Assembly: GCF_001590965.1 (NCBI RefSeq)
Contig: NZ_BCTW01000010.1
Location: 1-64,000, forward strand
Direction of reading: 5' to 3'
From: Novosphingobium lentum NBRC 107847
GTDB taxonomy: Bacteria > Pseudomonadota > Alphaproteobacteria > Sphingomonadales > Sphingomonadaceae
DNA length: 64,000 bases
Shown here in pieces: positions 55,299 through 64,000 of this stretch. Below the pieces are notes generated by a model. That model had not been told where the DNA came from and did not search any database. It was given only the letters and a program-made list of their open reading frames with translations. The translations under genes and the position numbers were made by a program. How positions within the stretch are numbered: the first letter of the stretch is position 1; every line of letters starts with the position of its first letter.

Positions 55299-57710
55299 TC
55301 AGTTGCTGGTGCGGAACCGCAGCGTGCGTTGCTGGATCGCTTCGGCTGACGGTTCGGGTACGATGCCGAACAGCGCGCGGGCGTCGGCGGCGGGCATCGG
55401 CCGGCCGAAATAGTATCCCTGGATCTTCTTGCAGCCCAGGCGGCGCACCACTTCCAGTTCGCTCTCGTTCTCCACACCCTCGGCCGTGGTCGACATCTCG
55501 AGGCTGTCGGCCATCGCCACCACCGCGCGGATGATCGCCAGGCTTTCGGCATTGGCAATCGCCGCGCCCTTGACGAAGCTGCGGTCGACTTTGATCGTCG
55601 AGAACCGCATCTTGCGCAAGTAGCCGAGCGAGGAATAGCCGGTCCCGAAATCGTCGAGCGCCACGCCGCAGCCCAGCGCCATGATATGTTCCAGCGTGGC
55701 CTGCGCCGCGGTGCCGTCGCGCACGAAGATGCTTTCGGTCACCTCGATCTCCAGCCGGTGCGGCGGCATTCCGGTGGCGGACAGCGCCTCGACCACGGTG
55801 GCGGCGAAGTTGGGGTCGAGCAGTTGTTCGCCAGACACGTTGACCGCGATCTTGATATGGGCGGGCCACGCCATCGCCTCGCGGCAGGCCTGGCGAAGCA
55901 CCCATTCGCCGATCGGCACGATCAGGCGGGTATCCTCCGCCAGCGGGATGAACTTGGCGGGGCTGACGAAGCCATGCTCGCGGCTGTTCCAGCGCAGCAG
56001 CGCCTCGAAGCTGAGCACCTGCTCGCCGATGGCATCGACCACCGGCTGGAACGCCAGCGAGAATTCGTTGCGTTCCAGCGCGTGGCGCAGCGAGAATTCG
56101 AGCTGGCGCCGCTCTTCGGCATGGGCATGGAGCGCGGGCTCATAGGCGAAGTGCTGACCACCGCCCTCATCCTTGGCACGATAGAGCGCCAAGTCGGCGT
56201 TGCGGATCAGCGTTTCCACGGTCGTGCCGTCGCGCGGGGCCACAGCCGATCCCACGCTCGCCCCGACATAGAGCGTGTGATGCTCCACCTCGTAAGGGCG
56301 CGACAGCGTGGCGATCACCGCGCTCGCCAGTTCCTCGATCCGTTCCGATGGCGTCGCATCGCGGATGACGATGGCGAATTCATCGCCGCCGAGCCTGCCG
56401 CACAGCTCGTTCTGCCGCATCACCGCGCGCAGGCGTTCCGAAACCAGCGCCAGCAGCTGGTCGCCCACCTGGTGGCCCAGCGTATCGTTGACCGCCTTGA
56501 ACCGGTCGAGGTCGATCATCAGGAACGCGCAGCGGGTGCGCCATTTATCGGCATAGCCCATCGCATCGCCCAGCGTTTCGTTGAGCATCAGGCGGTTGGG
56601 CAGGCCGGTCAGCGTGTCGTAGCGGGCGAGGTAGGAAATCTTGTCGGCGCTCTCGCGCTGTTCGGTCACGTCCGAACCCACGCCGCGAAAACCGTCGAAC
56701 GTGCCGTTTTCGTCGAGCCGGGGCGAAGCGGACAGTTCCCACCAGCGATGCGCGCCGCCGATGACTACACGCACCAGCATGTTGGAAAAGCTTTCGCGCC
56801 GCTTCAGCTTCTCGGCCAGGTCGTGCAGGCTGGAATGGAAGTGGCCGGTGTCCCACGAAGCGCCCGCGATCAGCTGGATCACCGGCATGCCTTCGATGTC
56901 TTCGGGATCCATGCCCAGCGCGAACGCAAAGCGCGGGCTGACACTGCGCACGCGGCGCGACTGGTCGACCTGCCACAGCCAGTCGGCCTCGCCTTCCTCG
57001 AACTCGCGCAGCAACAGCGAGACGACCTCGCTCTTTTCGGCCAAGCCGGCCTCGGAAATCTTGGCGGACAGGAACACCCGCGCGGTTTCGATCGTGCCCA
57101 GCCCGATGATCATCGTGAACACCACGATGGTGGCGGCAATCTGGGCCTGCCCGGCAAGGATGAAGCTGACGATGCTGGCCAGCGCGATGATCGTGCTGAA
57201 CACGATCGTGGCGAACGGTGCGGCGGCCAGGACGATCGCCATGCCCGACATCAGCATGGCCACGATCGTCCACAGCATCACCCGGTCGACGGCGGACCCG
57301 TACAGACTGAACCCCAGCACGGGGACCAGCCAGACCAGTGCGGTGAAGGCCGCGCCGAGCGTCTGGTTGTGCACTTCGCGCAAGCTGACCCTGCGCCGGT
57401 CGGCATCCCCCAGCGTGCGATCGTAGCGCGCGCCGTAAAAGAGCACGCCGCCCAGCAGCGCCAGCCACGCAAGCAGCACGGCGATATGCACCTTGCCGAG
57501 ATAAAGCTCGAGGACGAGCAGCGCGGCGAGAAGATGTGCCAGCAGGCGCGGTACGGTGACTTTGGCGAGATGCACCGCCTGCAGCGCGCGCAAGCGCCCC
57601 CAGTCGCCCTCCACCGGGTCGGTCAGCCCCAGCACCGCCAGGATAGGCAGCGAACGAGGAAGATAAGTGCCGGATGCGCGCGAGTTCACTCCGCAGGCAC
57701 TACCCGTCAT
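55299..57710 (-). CDS. Membrane GGDEF-EAL protein (cyclic di-GMP turnover)
   Basis: About 803 residues: roughly seven hydrophobic segments in the first 190 residues (possible MASE2-like sensor), PAS domain near 250-330, GGDEF domain with GGDEF intact, and EAL domain with EALLRW, NVSGEQL, EVTES, DDFGTGYSSLG, KVDRSF and AEGVEN intact. The inhibitory RxxD site is lost (RQNE). Both synthesis and hydrolysis of c-di-GMP are possible on sequence. Start at ATG 57708-57710 is uncertain, with AAGGA too close; upstream codons exist. Confidence 0.88.
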   Translation of the reverse strand: MTGSACGVNSRASGTYLPRSLPILAVLGLTDPVEGDWGRLRALQAVHLAKVTVPRLLAHLLAALLVLELYLGKVHIAVLLAWLALLGGVLFYGARYDRTLGDADRRRVSLREVHNQTLGAAFTALVWLVPVLGFSLYGSAVDRVMLWTIVAMLMSGMAIVLAAAPFATIVFSTIIALASIVSFILAGQAQIAATIVVFTMIIGLGTIETARVFLSAKISEAGLAEKSEVVSLLLREFEEGEADWLWQVDQSRRVRSVSPRFAFALGMDPEDIEGMPVIQLIAGASWDTGHFHSSLHDLAEKLKRRESFSNMLVRVVIGGAHRWWELSASPRLDENGTFDGFRGVGSDVTEQRESADKISYLARYDTLTGLPNRLMLNETLGDAMGYADKWRTRCAFLMIDLDRFKAVNDTLGHQVGDQLLALVSERLRAVMRQNELCGRLGGDEFAIVIRDATPSERIEELASAVIATLSRPYEVEHHTLYVGASVGSAVAPRDGTTVETLIRNADLALYRAKDEGGGQHFAYEPALHAHAEERRQLEFSLRHALERNEFSLAFQPVVDAIGEQVLSFEALLRWNSREHGFVSPAKFIPLAEDTRLIVPIGEWVLRQACREAMAWPAHIKIAVNVSGEQLLDPNFAATVVEALSATGMPPHRLEIEVTESIFVRDGTAAQATLEHIMALGCGVALDDFGTGYSSLGYLRKMRFSTIKVDRSFVKGAAIANAESLAIIRAVVAMADSLEMSTTAEGVENESELEVVRRLGCKKIQGYYFGRPMPAADARALFGIVPEPSAEAIQQRTLRFRTSN

Positions 57711-57811
57711 TCCTTGCTTAAACGTAAGCGTCACCAACTGATTTACCGCAAAAGCACATTCATTTGAGCGGTCGGAAGCGGCCGGTTGCGACGAGGCGCG
57801 CAAAGTGCCGT

Positions 57812-58939
57812 TCAGGGCAGTGCTTCAAGGGCGATCCGGTAGCTGGTGCCGGTCGCATCGCTGTCCACCGCCAGCGTACCGCCCGCCATCTGGGCCAGCA
57901 CTTCCACCAGTTTGCGCCCTTGCCCCGATCCGGTCGATTCGGACGGCAGGCCGATCCCGTTGTCGGCAATCTCGATTACCGCCGATTCGGCATGCGGACT
58001 GACCAGCACGATGCGGATTTCGCCACCCTCGCGGTCAGCAAAGGCGTGCTTGGCGGCGTTCGTGACCAGCTCGTTGACCAGCAGCGCCAGCGCCGAGGCG
58101 CGATCGCGCGCGATCAGTCGGGGGCCGGCTTCGACATCGAGCGAAAACTTGCCGTCCAATCCGAGCACGTCGCGCAGCGATCTGGCAAGCCCTTGCAGCA
58201 GAACCGAAATATCGAGCACGGTGATGCTGCCGGGTTCGTAGCGCAAATGGTCGTAAGCCTGGCTCAGGCTGTGCAGGCGGGCGGTGGCGCGGGCCAGAAT
58301 GTCGCGCGCCTCGTCGCTGCGCGCTTCGCGCTGCTGCAGCGACAGCAGGCTGCCGAACATCGCAAAATTGTTCTTCAGCCGGTGATCGACTTCGCGCAGC
58401 AGCATGTCGCGTTCGGCGATCCGCGCCTCGCGCTCGCGGATCAGCTCGGCCGCCTGCCGGCGCGCGGCTTCGGTGACGATGACCATGAACAGGCCGACCA
58501 AGGCATTGATGACCGTGCGCGGGTCGGTGGGAATGGCCTCTGCCACAACCGCCCGGCCCAATGGCATGACGATCAGCGACGAATAGACCATGCACACCAC
58601 CCAGGTCAGCAACCCGGCGCGCAGGCGGCCCACCGCCGTGGCCAGGAAGATGATCGGATAGATCATGGCGTACGGCGCCGCGCCCGGCTCCCACAAGTCG
58701 ACCAGCGCGCGGATCGCGATCAGCACGGCCAGCCCGGTCGCGGCGATCACCACGCAGCCGACCACGGCCCGCCAGCCCGCCAGGCTGCCGATCAGGTCGA
58801 GACGCGTTAGAACGTTGCCCCTGACGGACCCCGTGCGCTGTGGAATGGCTGCTCGCTCCTCGTCCCGGCCAGATCGTTCCCGCCGAAACCAATTCTGCGG
58901 CCTGGCGCGATCCGTGTCAAAGCAAACGTCGCACCGCAA
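57812..58939 (-). CDS. Membrane histidine kinase, HisKA_2 type
   Basis: The 375-residue frame has about four hydrophobic segments around 57-160 (DUF4118-like), a coiled linker, the HisKA_2 phosphoacceptor in REVDHRLKNNFAMFGSL and an ATPase domain with NELVTNAAKHAFAD and IADNGIGLP. This type often works in the general stress or light response. The start is unclear: no ATG precedes the membrane part; TTG at 58937-58939 is used here. It follows glmS on the same strand after 43 bases. Confidence 0.85.
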   Translation of the reverse strand: MRCDVCFDTDRARPQNWFRRERSGRDEERAAIPQRTGSVRGNVLTRLDLIGSLAGWRAVVGCVVIAATGLAVLIAIRALVDLWEPGAAPYAMIYPIIFLATAVGRLRAGLLTWVVCMVYSSLIVMPLGRAVVAEAIPTDPRTVINALVGLFMVIVTEAARRQAAELIREREARIAERDMLLREVDHRLKNNFAMFGSLLSLQQREARSDEARDILARATARLHSLSQAYDHLRYEPGSITVLDISVLLQGLARSLRDVLGLDGKFSLDVEAGPRLIARDRASALALLVNELVTNAAKHAFADREGGEIRIVLVSPHAESAVIEIADNGIGLPSESTGSGQGRKLVEVLAQMAGGTLAVDSDATGTSYRIALEALP

Positions 58940-58982
58940 TCGCTAAAATCGTCTGGTTTCAACAGCTAGCGCAAGACCAACG

Positions 58983-60806
58983 CTATTCCACCGTCACGCT
59001 CTTGGCCAGATTGCGCGGCTGATCGACATCGGTGCCCTTGGCCACCGCCACGTGATAGGCCAGCAGCTGCACCGGAACGGCATAGACCAGCGGCGCGATC
59101 AGCGGGTGGACTTTCGGCATCTCGATCGTGGCGAGGCAGCCCTCGCCCGCTTCGGCCAGCCCTTCGGCATCGGACACCAGCACGATCTTGCCGCCACGCG
59201 CGCGCACTTCCTGCATGTTGCTGACGGTCTTTTCGAACAGCGGGCCCGACGGCGCGAGCACGATCACCGGCACCGCCTCGTCGATCAGCGCGATCGGCCC
59301 GTGCTTCATCTCGCCCGCGGCGTAGCCTTCAGCATGGATGTAGCTGATTTCCTTCAGTTTCAGCGCGCCTTCCAGCGCCAGCGGATAGTCCGGCCCGCGC
59401 CCGAGGTAGAGCACGTCGCGCGCCGGCGCGATCAGGTGGGCCATCGCGGCGATTTCCTCGTCGTGCGCCAGCGCGGCGTTGAGCGCGGCCGGGGCTTCCA
59501 GCAGATGCCGGACGACCTCGCACTCCTCCTCGCGGCTCATCCGGCCCTTCTTGACCGCCAGGTGCGCGGCCAGCGCGGCCAGCACCGCCAGCTGGCAGGT
59601 GAACGCCTTGGTCGAGGCGACGCCGATTTCCGGCCCGGCGTGCGTCGGCAACAGCAGATCGGCCTCGCGCGCCATCGAACTGGTCGGCACGTTGACCACC
59701 ACGGCGATCTTCTGACCTTGCGCGCGGGCATGGCGCAACGCCGCCAGCGTATCGGCAGTCTCGCCCGACTGCGAGATGAACAGCGCAAGGCCGCCCGGCT
59801 CCAGCACAGGGTCGCGATAGCGGAACTCGCTGGCCACATCGATGTCTACCGGCAGCCGCGCGAACCGCTCGAACCAGTATTTGGCCACCATCCCGGCATA
59901 GAAGCTGGTGCCGCACGCGACGATCGTGACGCGGCTGATGGTCGAAAGATCGAAGTCCATCTGCGGCAACGCAACCACTTGTTCCAGCTGGCGAATGTAG
60001 CTGCGCAAGGTCTGCGCCACCACGGTCGGCTGCTCGAAGATCTCCTTCTGCATGAAGTGGCGGTAGTTGCCCTTCTCGATCGCAGCGGCAGAGACGCCCG
60101 ACAGCGTGATCTCGCGCGTCACCGGGTTGTTGTCGATGTCGAAGATCTGCGCGCCGTCGCGGGTGATGACCACCCAGTCGCCTTCGTCGAGATAGGCGAT
60201 GCGCTGGGTCAGCGGGGCGAGCGCGAGCGCGTCGGAGCCAAGGTAGGTCTCTCCGTCTCCGTAGCCCACCACCAGCGGCGAGCCGAGCCGCGCGCCGATG
60301 AGCAGGTCGGGATGCTGGCGGAACGCGATGGCCAGCGCGAACGCGCCGCGCAGCTGCGGCAGCACCGCCCGAATCGCGTCCTGCGGGCTGGCCCCGGCCT
60401 CGACCTGTTCGGACACCAGATGCGCCACGACTTCGGTGTCGGTCTCGCTTTCGAACGTCCGGCCGCGCGCGGTCAGCGCCTCGCGCAAGCTACGGAAGTT
60501 CTCGATGATGCCGTTGTGGACCAGCGCGACTTCGCCCGTGGCGTGCGGGTGCGCGTTGCTGGTGGTCGGCGCGCCGTGCGTCGCCCAGCGGGTGTGCGCA
60601 ATGCCGATCGTGCCGGGCGCGGGATGCCGCGCCAGTTCGATCACCAGATTGTTGAGCTTGCCCTCGGCCCGGCGGCGCACCAGCTGACCTTTATCCACGG
60701 TGCACACGCCCGCGCTGTCATAGCCGCGATATTCCATCCGCCTGAGGCCATCGACCAGCCGGTCCGCGACCTGTTCCTTGCCGACGATGCCGATAATTCC
60801 GCACAT
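58983..60806 (-). CDS. glmS: Glucosamine-fructose-6-phosphate aminotransferase
   Basis: Makes glucosamine-6-phosphate from fructose-6-phosphate and glutamine. The 607 residues begin MCGIIGIV with the catalytic Cys2, followed by the glutaminase domain, and then two SIS domains (FISQSGETADTLAALR and LGRGPDYPLALEGALKLKE), ending NLAKSVTVE. No glmS ribozyme is expected in this group. With glmU downstream it supplies UDP-GlcNAc. Confidence 0.97.
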   Translation of the reverse strand: MCGIIGIVGKEQVADRLVDGLRRMEYRGYDSAGVCTVDKGQLVRRRAEGKLNNLVIELARHPAPGTIGIAHTRWATHGAPTTSNAHPHATGEVALVHNGIIENFRSLREALTARGRTFESETDTEVVAHLVSEQVEAGASPQDAIRAVLPQLRGAFALAIAFRQHPDLLIGARLGSPLVVGYGDGETYLGSDALALAPLTQRIAYLDEGDWVVITRDGAQIFDIDNNPVTREITLSGVSAAAIEKGNYRHFMQKEIFEQPTVVAQTLRSYIRQLEQVVALPQMDFDLSTISRVTIVACGTSFYAGMVAKYWFERFARLPVDIDVASEFRYRDPVLEPGGLALFISQSGETADTLAALRHARAQGQKIAVVVNVPTSSMAREADLLLPTHAGPEIGVASTKAFTCQLAVLAALAAHLAVKKGRMSREEECEVVRHLLEAPAALNAALAHDEEIAAMAHLIAPARDVLYLGRGPDYPLALEGALKLKEISYIHAEGYAAGEMKHGPIALIDEAVPVIVLAPSGPLFEKTVSNMQEVRARGGKIVLVSDAEGLAEAGEGCLATIEMPKVHPLIAPLVYAVPVQLLAYHVAVAKGTDVDQPRNLAKSVTVE

Positions 60807-60824
60807 GAGACGATGGGCTTTCTT

Positions 60825-61190
60825 TTAGAGAGTATAAGGTACGCGGATGCCCGGCATCTCTGCGGGAAAATCCTTGGTATTTCGTGTCACCAGGATCGAC
60901 CCGTTGACTTGGGCAGTGGCAAGAATCAGCGCGTCCAGCAATTTCATTCGATTGCGGAACCGGATGTCTGCCGCCGCACTCGCAATACGCCCGTCCACTT
61001 CCACGATTTCGAACGGGGCGATTAATTCGCGGACATGATCGCGCGTTTCCAGCGGCTCGCCCGCCAGCACTTCGGTCCACGCGATGCGGCTGATGCGGTG
61101 GCGGGCATAGCGCGCCAGTTCGGCTTTCGCGGGTGACTTGCGGTTGAGCCAGTCGATCACGATATTGGTATCGAAGAACGGGTCGGACAT
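60825..61190 (-). CDS. vapC: VapC-type PIN toxin
   Basis: Predicted RNA-cleaving toxin. The 121 residues are a compact PIN domain with the acidic residues Asp7 (FFDTNIVIDWL), Glu40 (AWTEVLAGEP), Asp86 (LLDALILATA) and Asp107 (TRNTKDF), a full active site. It lies five bases after its antitoxin gene and just after glmS on the same strand. Its target RNA is unknown. Confidence 0.92.
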   Translation of the reverse strand: MSDPFFDTNIVIDWLNRKSPAKAELARYARHRISRIAWTEVLAGEPLETRDHVRELIAPFEIVEVDGRIASAAADIRFRNRMKLLDALILATAQVNGSILVTRNTKDFPAEMPGIRVPYTL

Positions 61191-61195
61191 GGGCC

Positions 61196-61450
61196 TCAAA
61201 TATCTTCGTAAGGCCTGCGATCCTCGCGGATGGCGCGCTGATATTCCACACCGTCGCCGATGTCGGCCCGGTTCGCCCAATAGCCGAAGCCGCGCTCGAT
61301 CCAGTCATTGTTCCCGGACGCCGGGCTTTGCGCCTTGTAGGTCGCCACAGCCTCACGCAACACCGAGGCGCGCGATTTGCCCTGCGCGGCCGCGCGGGCA
61401 TCAAGCCACTGGATGTCTTCATCGGGCAGGTCAGCGAGGATGCGGGTCAT
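61196..61450 (-). CDS. vapB: VapB-type RHH antitoxin
   Basis: The 84 residues have an N-terminal ribbon-helix-helix region (MTRILADLPDEDIQWLDARA and GKSRASVLREAVATYK) and a C-terminal tail (GFGYWANRADIGDG) that would bind VapC. It is the first gene of the pair, and its operator lies directly upstream. Confidence 0.88.
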   Translation of the reverse strand: MTRILADLPDEDIQWLDARAAAQGKSRASVLREAVATYKAQSPASGNNDWIERGFGYWANRADIGDGVEYQRAIREDRRPYEDI

Positions 61451-61452
61451 TG

Positions 61453-61481
61453 TGATATACTGATATCATATCATGATATCA
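61453..61481. promoter_or_regulatory. VapBC autoregulatory operator
   Basis: TGATATCA at 61461-61468 and again at 61474-61481 are perfect 8-base palindromes 13 bases apart, with a degenerate TGATATAC at 61453-61460, immediately upstream of the vapB ATG. This is the repeated half-site layout bound by RHH antitoxins. The AT-rich stretch also carries the promoter. Confidence 0.7.
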
Positions 61482-61495
61482 TGTCAAGCGGATCG

Positions 61496-61789
61496 TCAAT
61501 CTCGCAACAGCTCGCGCACTTCCACCGTTCCGCCGGCGAGAAAGACCGGGTTGCTCTCCACCCACTTCATCGCCGCACTTTCAGAGTCGGCCCGCAGGCG
61601 GATAAAGCCATTGATATGAAGGGATACTGGCCCCGCCGGATTGGTTTTCCGAACAGCCTGCCCGCCACCGATGGAGCTTCCACCATCGAACACGCCGCTG
61701 GCGCGCAGAGCAGAAAAATAGGCCTCCCACGCGCTGTCATCCGATGGCGACAGTGTGTCGTCGTGCATCAGCAGCATGAATTCCCGCAT
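61496..61789 (-). CDS. YCII-related domain protein
   Basis: The 97 residues have the YCII fold: MREFMLLMHDDTLSPSD, FSALRASGVFDGGSSIGGG and WVESNPVFLAGGTVEVRELL. YCII proteins are small ferredoxin-like proteins of mostly unknown function. It lies between vapB and glmU on the same strand, 31 bases after glmU. Confidence 0.85.
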   Translation of the reverse strand: MREFMLLMHDDTLSPSDDSAWEAYFSALRASGVFDGGSSIGGGQAVRKTNPAGPVSLHINGFIRLRADSESAAMKWVESNPVFLAGGTVEVRELLRD

Positions 61790-61820
61790 CAGCGCGGATC
61801 CCGCTTCTTGGCGCGTGCCG

Positions 61821-63209
61821 TCACCGCTTCTCCGCCTTCTTCTTCTTCATCGCGTCATGAAACCGGTCGGCCCAGCCCGGCTTGATCAACTGTTCGGCGC
61901 GGACCATGCGCAGTTCGCCGTCGGCCACGTCGCGCGATACCGCGCTGCCCGCCGCGACGATCGCATCGGCGCCGATCTTCACCGGGGCGATCAGCGCGCT
62001 GTTCGATCCGATGAACGCGCGTTCGCCGATGATCGTCTTGTGCTTGAAGTAACCGTCGTAATTGCAGGTGATCGTGCCCGCGCCGATGTTGGCACCGGCG
62101 CCAACTTCGGCATCGCCCAGATACGTCAGGTGGTTGGCCTTGGCGCCCTTGCCCAGTGTGGCCGCCTTCATCTCGACGAAATTGCCGATCTTGGACTTTT
62201 CTTCCAGCACCGCGCCGGGGCGCAGCCGCGCGAACGGGCCGACTTCCACGCCCTCGGCCAGCCGCGCACCGGCGATGTGGCAGAATGCGTGGATCGTGAC
62301 GTGGTCGGCCACCGTCACCCCCGGCCCGAACCACACGTTGGGTTCGACCACCACGTCGCGGCCCAGCACGGTGTCCCAAGCGAACCACACGGTTTCGGGC
62401 GCGATCAGCGTGGCGCCGTCGGCCATCGCCATCGCACGGCGGCGCTGCTGCCAGCGGCCTTCCGCTTCGGCCAGTTCGGCGCGGCTGTTGATGCCCGCAA
62501 CTTCATCCGCATCGTCGGTCACCACCACCGCGCAGCTGCGCCCATCGAGATTGGCGATGTTGACGATGTCGGTCAGGTAGTATTCGCCTTGCGCGTTCGC
62601 GTTGCCGACCCGCGCCAGCAGCGCGAACAGTTCGGTCGAGCGCACCGCCATCAGGCCTGAATTGCACAAGCCGCACGCGCGTTCGGCCTCGGTCGCGTCC
62701 TTGTGCTCGACCATCTTGACGATACGCCCGTCATCATGTGCCAGCACGCGCCCGTATTGCAGCGGATCGGCCGGCTCGAAGCCGAGCACCACCACCGCCG
62801 GCGCATCCGCCTCATGCAACCGGTCGAGCATCGCGCGCATCGTCTGCGGGCGCACGAACGGCACATCACCGTACAGGATCAGCACATCGCCGGAAAAACC
62901 CGCAAGCGCGCCTTGCGCCTGTTGCACCGCGTGGCCGGTGCCGTGCTGCGGATCCTGCACCGCGATGGTCGCGGTGTTGCCCAGCGCGCGTTCGAGCTGG
63001 TCGCGTCCGTGCCCGGCGACCACCACGGTGCGTTCGGGCGCAAGTTCGCCCGCCGAGCCAATCAGCTGGAGCAGCATCGGGCGCCCGGCGATGGGGTGGA
63101 GCACTTTGTGCACGTCGCTTTTCATGCGCGTGCCTTTGCCGGCGGCGAGGATCACGATGGCCAGCGCGGGGGCTGGCGGAGTGGCGGCAGCGGGAGTCGG
63201 TTCGGTCAT
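61821..63209 (-). CDS. glmU: Bifunctional GlmU (GlcN-1-P acetyltransferase / GlcNAc-1-P uridyltransferase)
   Basis: Makes UDP-GlcNAc from glucosamine-1-phosphate, acetyl-CoA and UTP. The 462 residues have the uridyltransferase domain (VILAAGKGTRMKS, PQHGTGHAVQQA, LYGDVPFV) and a C-terminal left-handed beta helix of hexapeptide repeats, with the TITCNYDG and KTIIGERAFIGSNS blocks. The basic KKKKAEKR tail is normal variation. The ATG at 63207-63209 is used; upstream starts lack family match. Divergent from gph. Confidence 0.96.
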   Translation of the reverse strand: MTEPTPAAATPPAPALAIVILAAGKGTRMKSDVHKVLHPIAGRPMLLQLIGSAGELAPERTVVVAGHGRDQLERALGNTATIAVQDPQHGTGHAVQQAQGALAGFSGDVLILYGDVPFVRPQTMRAMLDRLHEADAPAVVVLGFEPADPLQYGRVLAHDDGRIVKMVEHKDATEAERACGLCNSGLMAVRSTELFALLARVGNANAQGEYYLTDIVNIANLDGRSCAVVVTDDADEVAGINSRAELAEAEGRWQQRRRAMAMADGATLIAPETVWFAWDTVLGRDVVVEPNVWFGPGVTVADHVTIHAFCHIAGARLAEGVEVGPFARLRPGAVLEEKSKIGNFVEMKAATLGKGAKANHLTYLGDAEVGAGANIGAGTITCNYDGYFKHKTIIGERAFIGSNSALIAPVKIGADAIVAAGSAVSRDVADGELRMVRAEQLIKPGWADRFHDAMKKKKAEKR

Positions 63210-63270
63210 GCGCGGCTCTGTGCCAGCAAATGCTTGCCGATTCCACAATCCAGCGGCAGGGCGCACCGGG

Positions 63271-63942
63271 ATGGACTCATTTCCTTTTAGTATCGTCGGT
63301 TTCGACCTCGACGGCACGCTGCTCGACACCCGAGCCGACATCGGCGCGGCGCTCAATCATGCCCTGGAGATCGCCGGGCGCCCGCTTGTCCCGGTCGAGC
63401 ATGTCGCCCGGTTGATCGGCGGCGGCGTAGGCCAGACGTTGCGCGCCGCACTCGCCGAATCGGGCGGGATCGTGGAGGCGGAGGTGCCCGCGCTCCAGGC
63501 CGCGCTGCTCGACTACTATGCGCAGAACATCGCGGTGCACACGCGGCTGTTCGCGGGCGGGGAGGCGATGCTAGCCGATCTGGCGGAGCGGGGCGCAAAG
63601 CTGGCGGTGGTCACCAACAAGCAGGAAGCGCTGGCGGTGCGGGTGATCGAGGAACTCGGCCTTGCCGACCATTTCTTCACGGTAATCGGCGGCGACACGA
63701 TGGGTCCGGGCCGCGCCAAGCCCGCCCCCGACCCGATCCACGAGATGATCCGCCGCGCCGGGGATGCAGGCCGCGCCGCGTTCGTAGGCGATACGACATA
63801 CGACATCGGCGCAGCGCGCGCGGCGGGCGTGCCGGTCATCGCGGTGCGGTTCGGCTTCCACGACGTGCCGCCCGACGAGCTTGGCGCAGACGCGGTCATC
63901 GCGCATTTCGACGAGCTGGTGCCCGCGCTGCAAGACTTGTGA
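63271..63942 (+). CDS. gph: Phosphoglycolate phosphatase
   Basis: HAD-type phosphatase of 223 residues that removes 2-phosphoglycolate. The motif FDLDGTLLDTR (Asp12 nucleophile, Asp14) is at the start, followed by VVTNKQEA, KPAPDPIHEM and GDTTYDIGAARAAG, completing the HAD motifs. ATG at 63271 gives the family start. It is the last complete gene in the window. Confidence 0.9.
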   Translation: MDSFPFSIVGFDLDGTLLDTRADIGAALNHALEIAGRPLVPVEHVARLIGGGVGQTLRAALAESGGIVEAEVPALQAALLDYYAQNIAVHTRLFAGGEAMLADLAERGAKLAVVTNKQEALAVRVIEELGLADHFFTVIGGDTMGPGRAKPAPDPIHEMIRRAGDAGRAAFVGDTTYDIGAARAAGVPVIAVRFGFHDVPPDELGADAVIAHFDELVPALQDL

Positions 63943-63944
63943 TT

Positions 63945-64000
63945 CCCCGCCAAGGCGGGGACCTCAGGCCTTGGCAAAGCTACCGTCCCGCCGCCTGAGG
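63945..64000. repeat. Dispersed palindrome, family A (cut by the window end)
   Basis: CCCCGCCAAGGCGGGGACCTC followed later by CCGCCTGAGG matches the left arm and inner part of the copies at 25574 and 48738. The right outer arm would lie beyond the window. Confidence 0.7.

Overview
The window is chromosomal DNA from a GC-rich alphaproteobacterium, most likely a sphingomonad (Sphingomonadaceae). The rpsB-to-fabZ core block keeps the usual proteobacterial order but has no lpxD between ompH and fabZ, as expected in a lineage that replaces LPS with glycosphingolipids. Other pointers are a decaprenyl-type polyprenyl synthase, an NDUFS4-like complex I subunit, HWE/HisKA_2 histidine kinases, a MASE1 protein, sequences matching the EcfG stress promoter pattern, an alphaproteobacterial LexA box and many short dispersed palindromes. 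Genus assignment is inference; no rRNA is present.

Layout. 1-11.5 kb, all minus strand: rpsB-tsf-pyrH-frr-uppS-cdsA-dxr-rseP-bamA-ompH-fabZ, covering translation, UMP synthesis, isoprenoid and phospholipid precursors and outer membrane assembly, much of it translationally coupled. 11.5-16.3 kb: a short single-TM gene behind a LexA/DnaA/EcfG-like control region, pssA-psd, tRNA-Tyr, rlmB, a lipoprotein and HU. 16.4-24.6 kb: lon, an AT-rich transferred gene for a PIN-like, coiled-coil, two-TM protein, ybaB-dnaX, a DUF4188 gene behind a palindromic operator, and SRP RNA. 24.3-32.3 kb: complex I accessory subunit, hrpB carrying an in-frame palindromic repeat, polyprenyl synthase, chorismate mutase, a MASE1-PAS-GGDEF cyclase and small stress-type proteins. 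32.3-37.7 kb: an MFS permease and the bioBFDA operon.

37.8-47.7 kb, minus strand: an envelope cluster (DUF2334 deacetylase-like, flippase-like membrane protein, glycosyltransferase); then a metabolic group (BASS transporter, fused alpha-beta 2-oxoacid dehydrogenase E1, malonyltransferase-like protein, LacI regulator); then a Kir-type K+ channel. 47.8-55.2 kb: purC behind a structured leader, an M16 protease lipoprotein, an exported tyrosine phosphatase, an HWE kinase and purS-purQ. 55.3-64 kb: a GGDEF-EAL protein, a HisKA_2 kinase, glmS, a VapBC toxin-antitoxin pair, a YCII protein, glmU and gph. glmS and glmU together make UDP-GlcNAc.

Most of the window is ordinary core genome. The parts worth following up are the transferred PIN/TM gene, the SOS-type small membrane protein, the palindrome fixed inside hrpB, and the purC leader.
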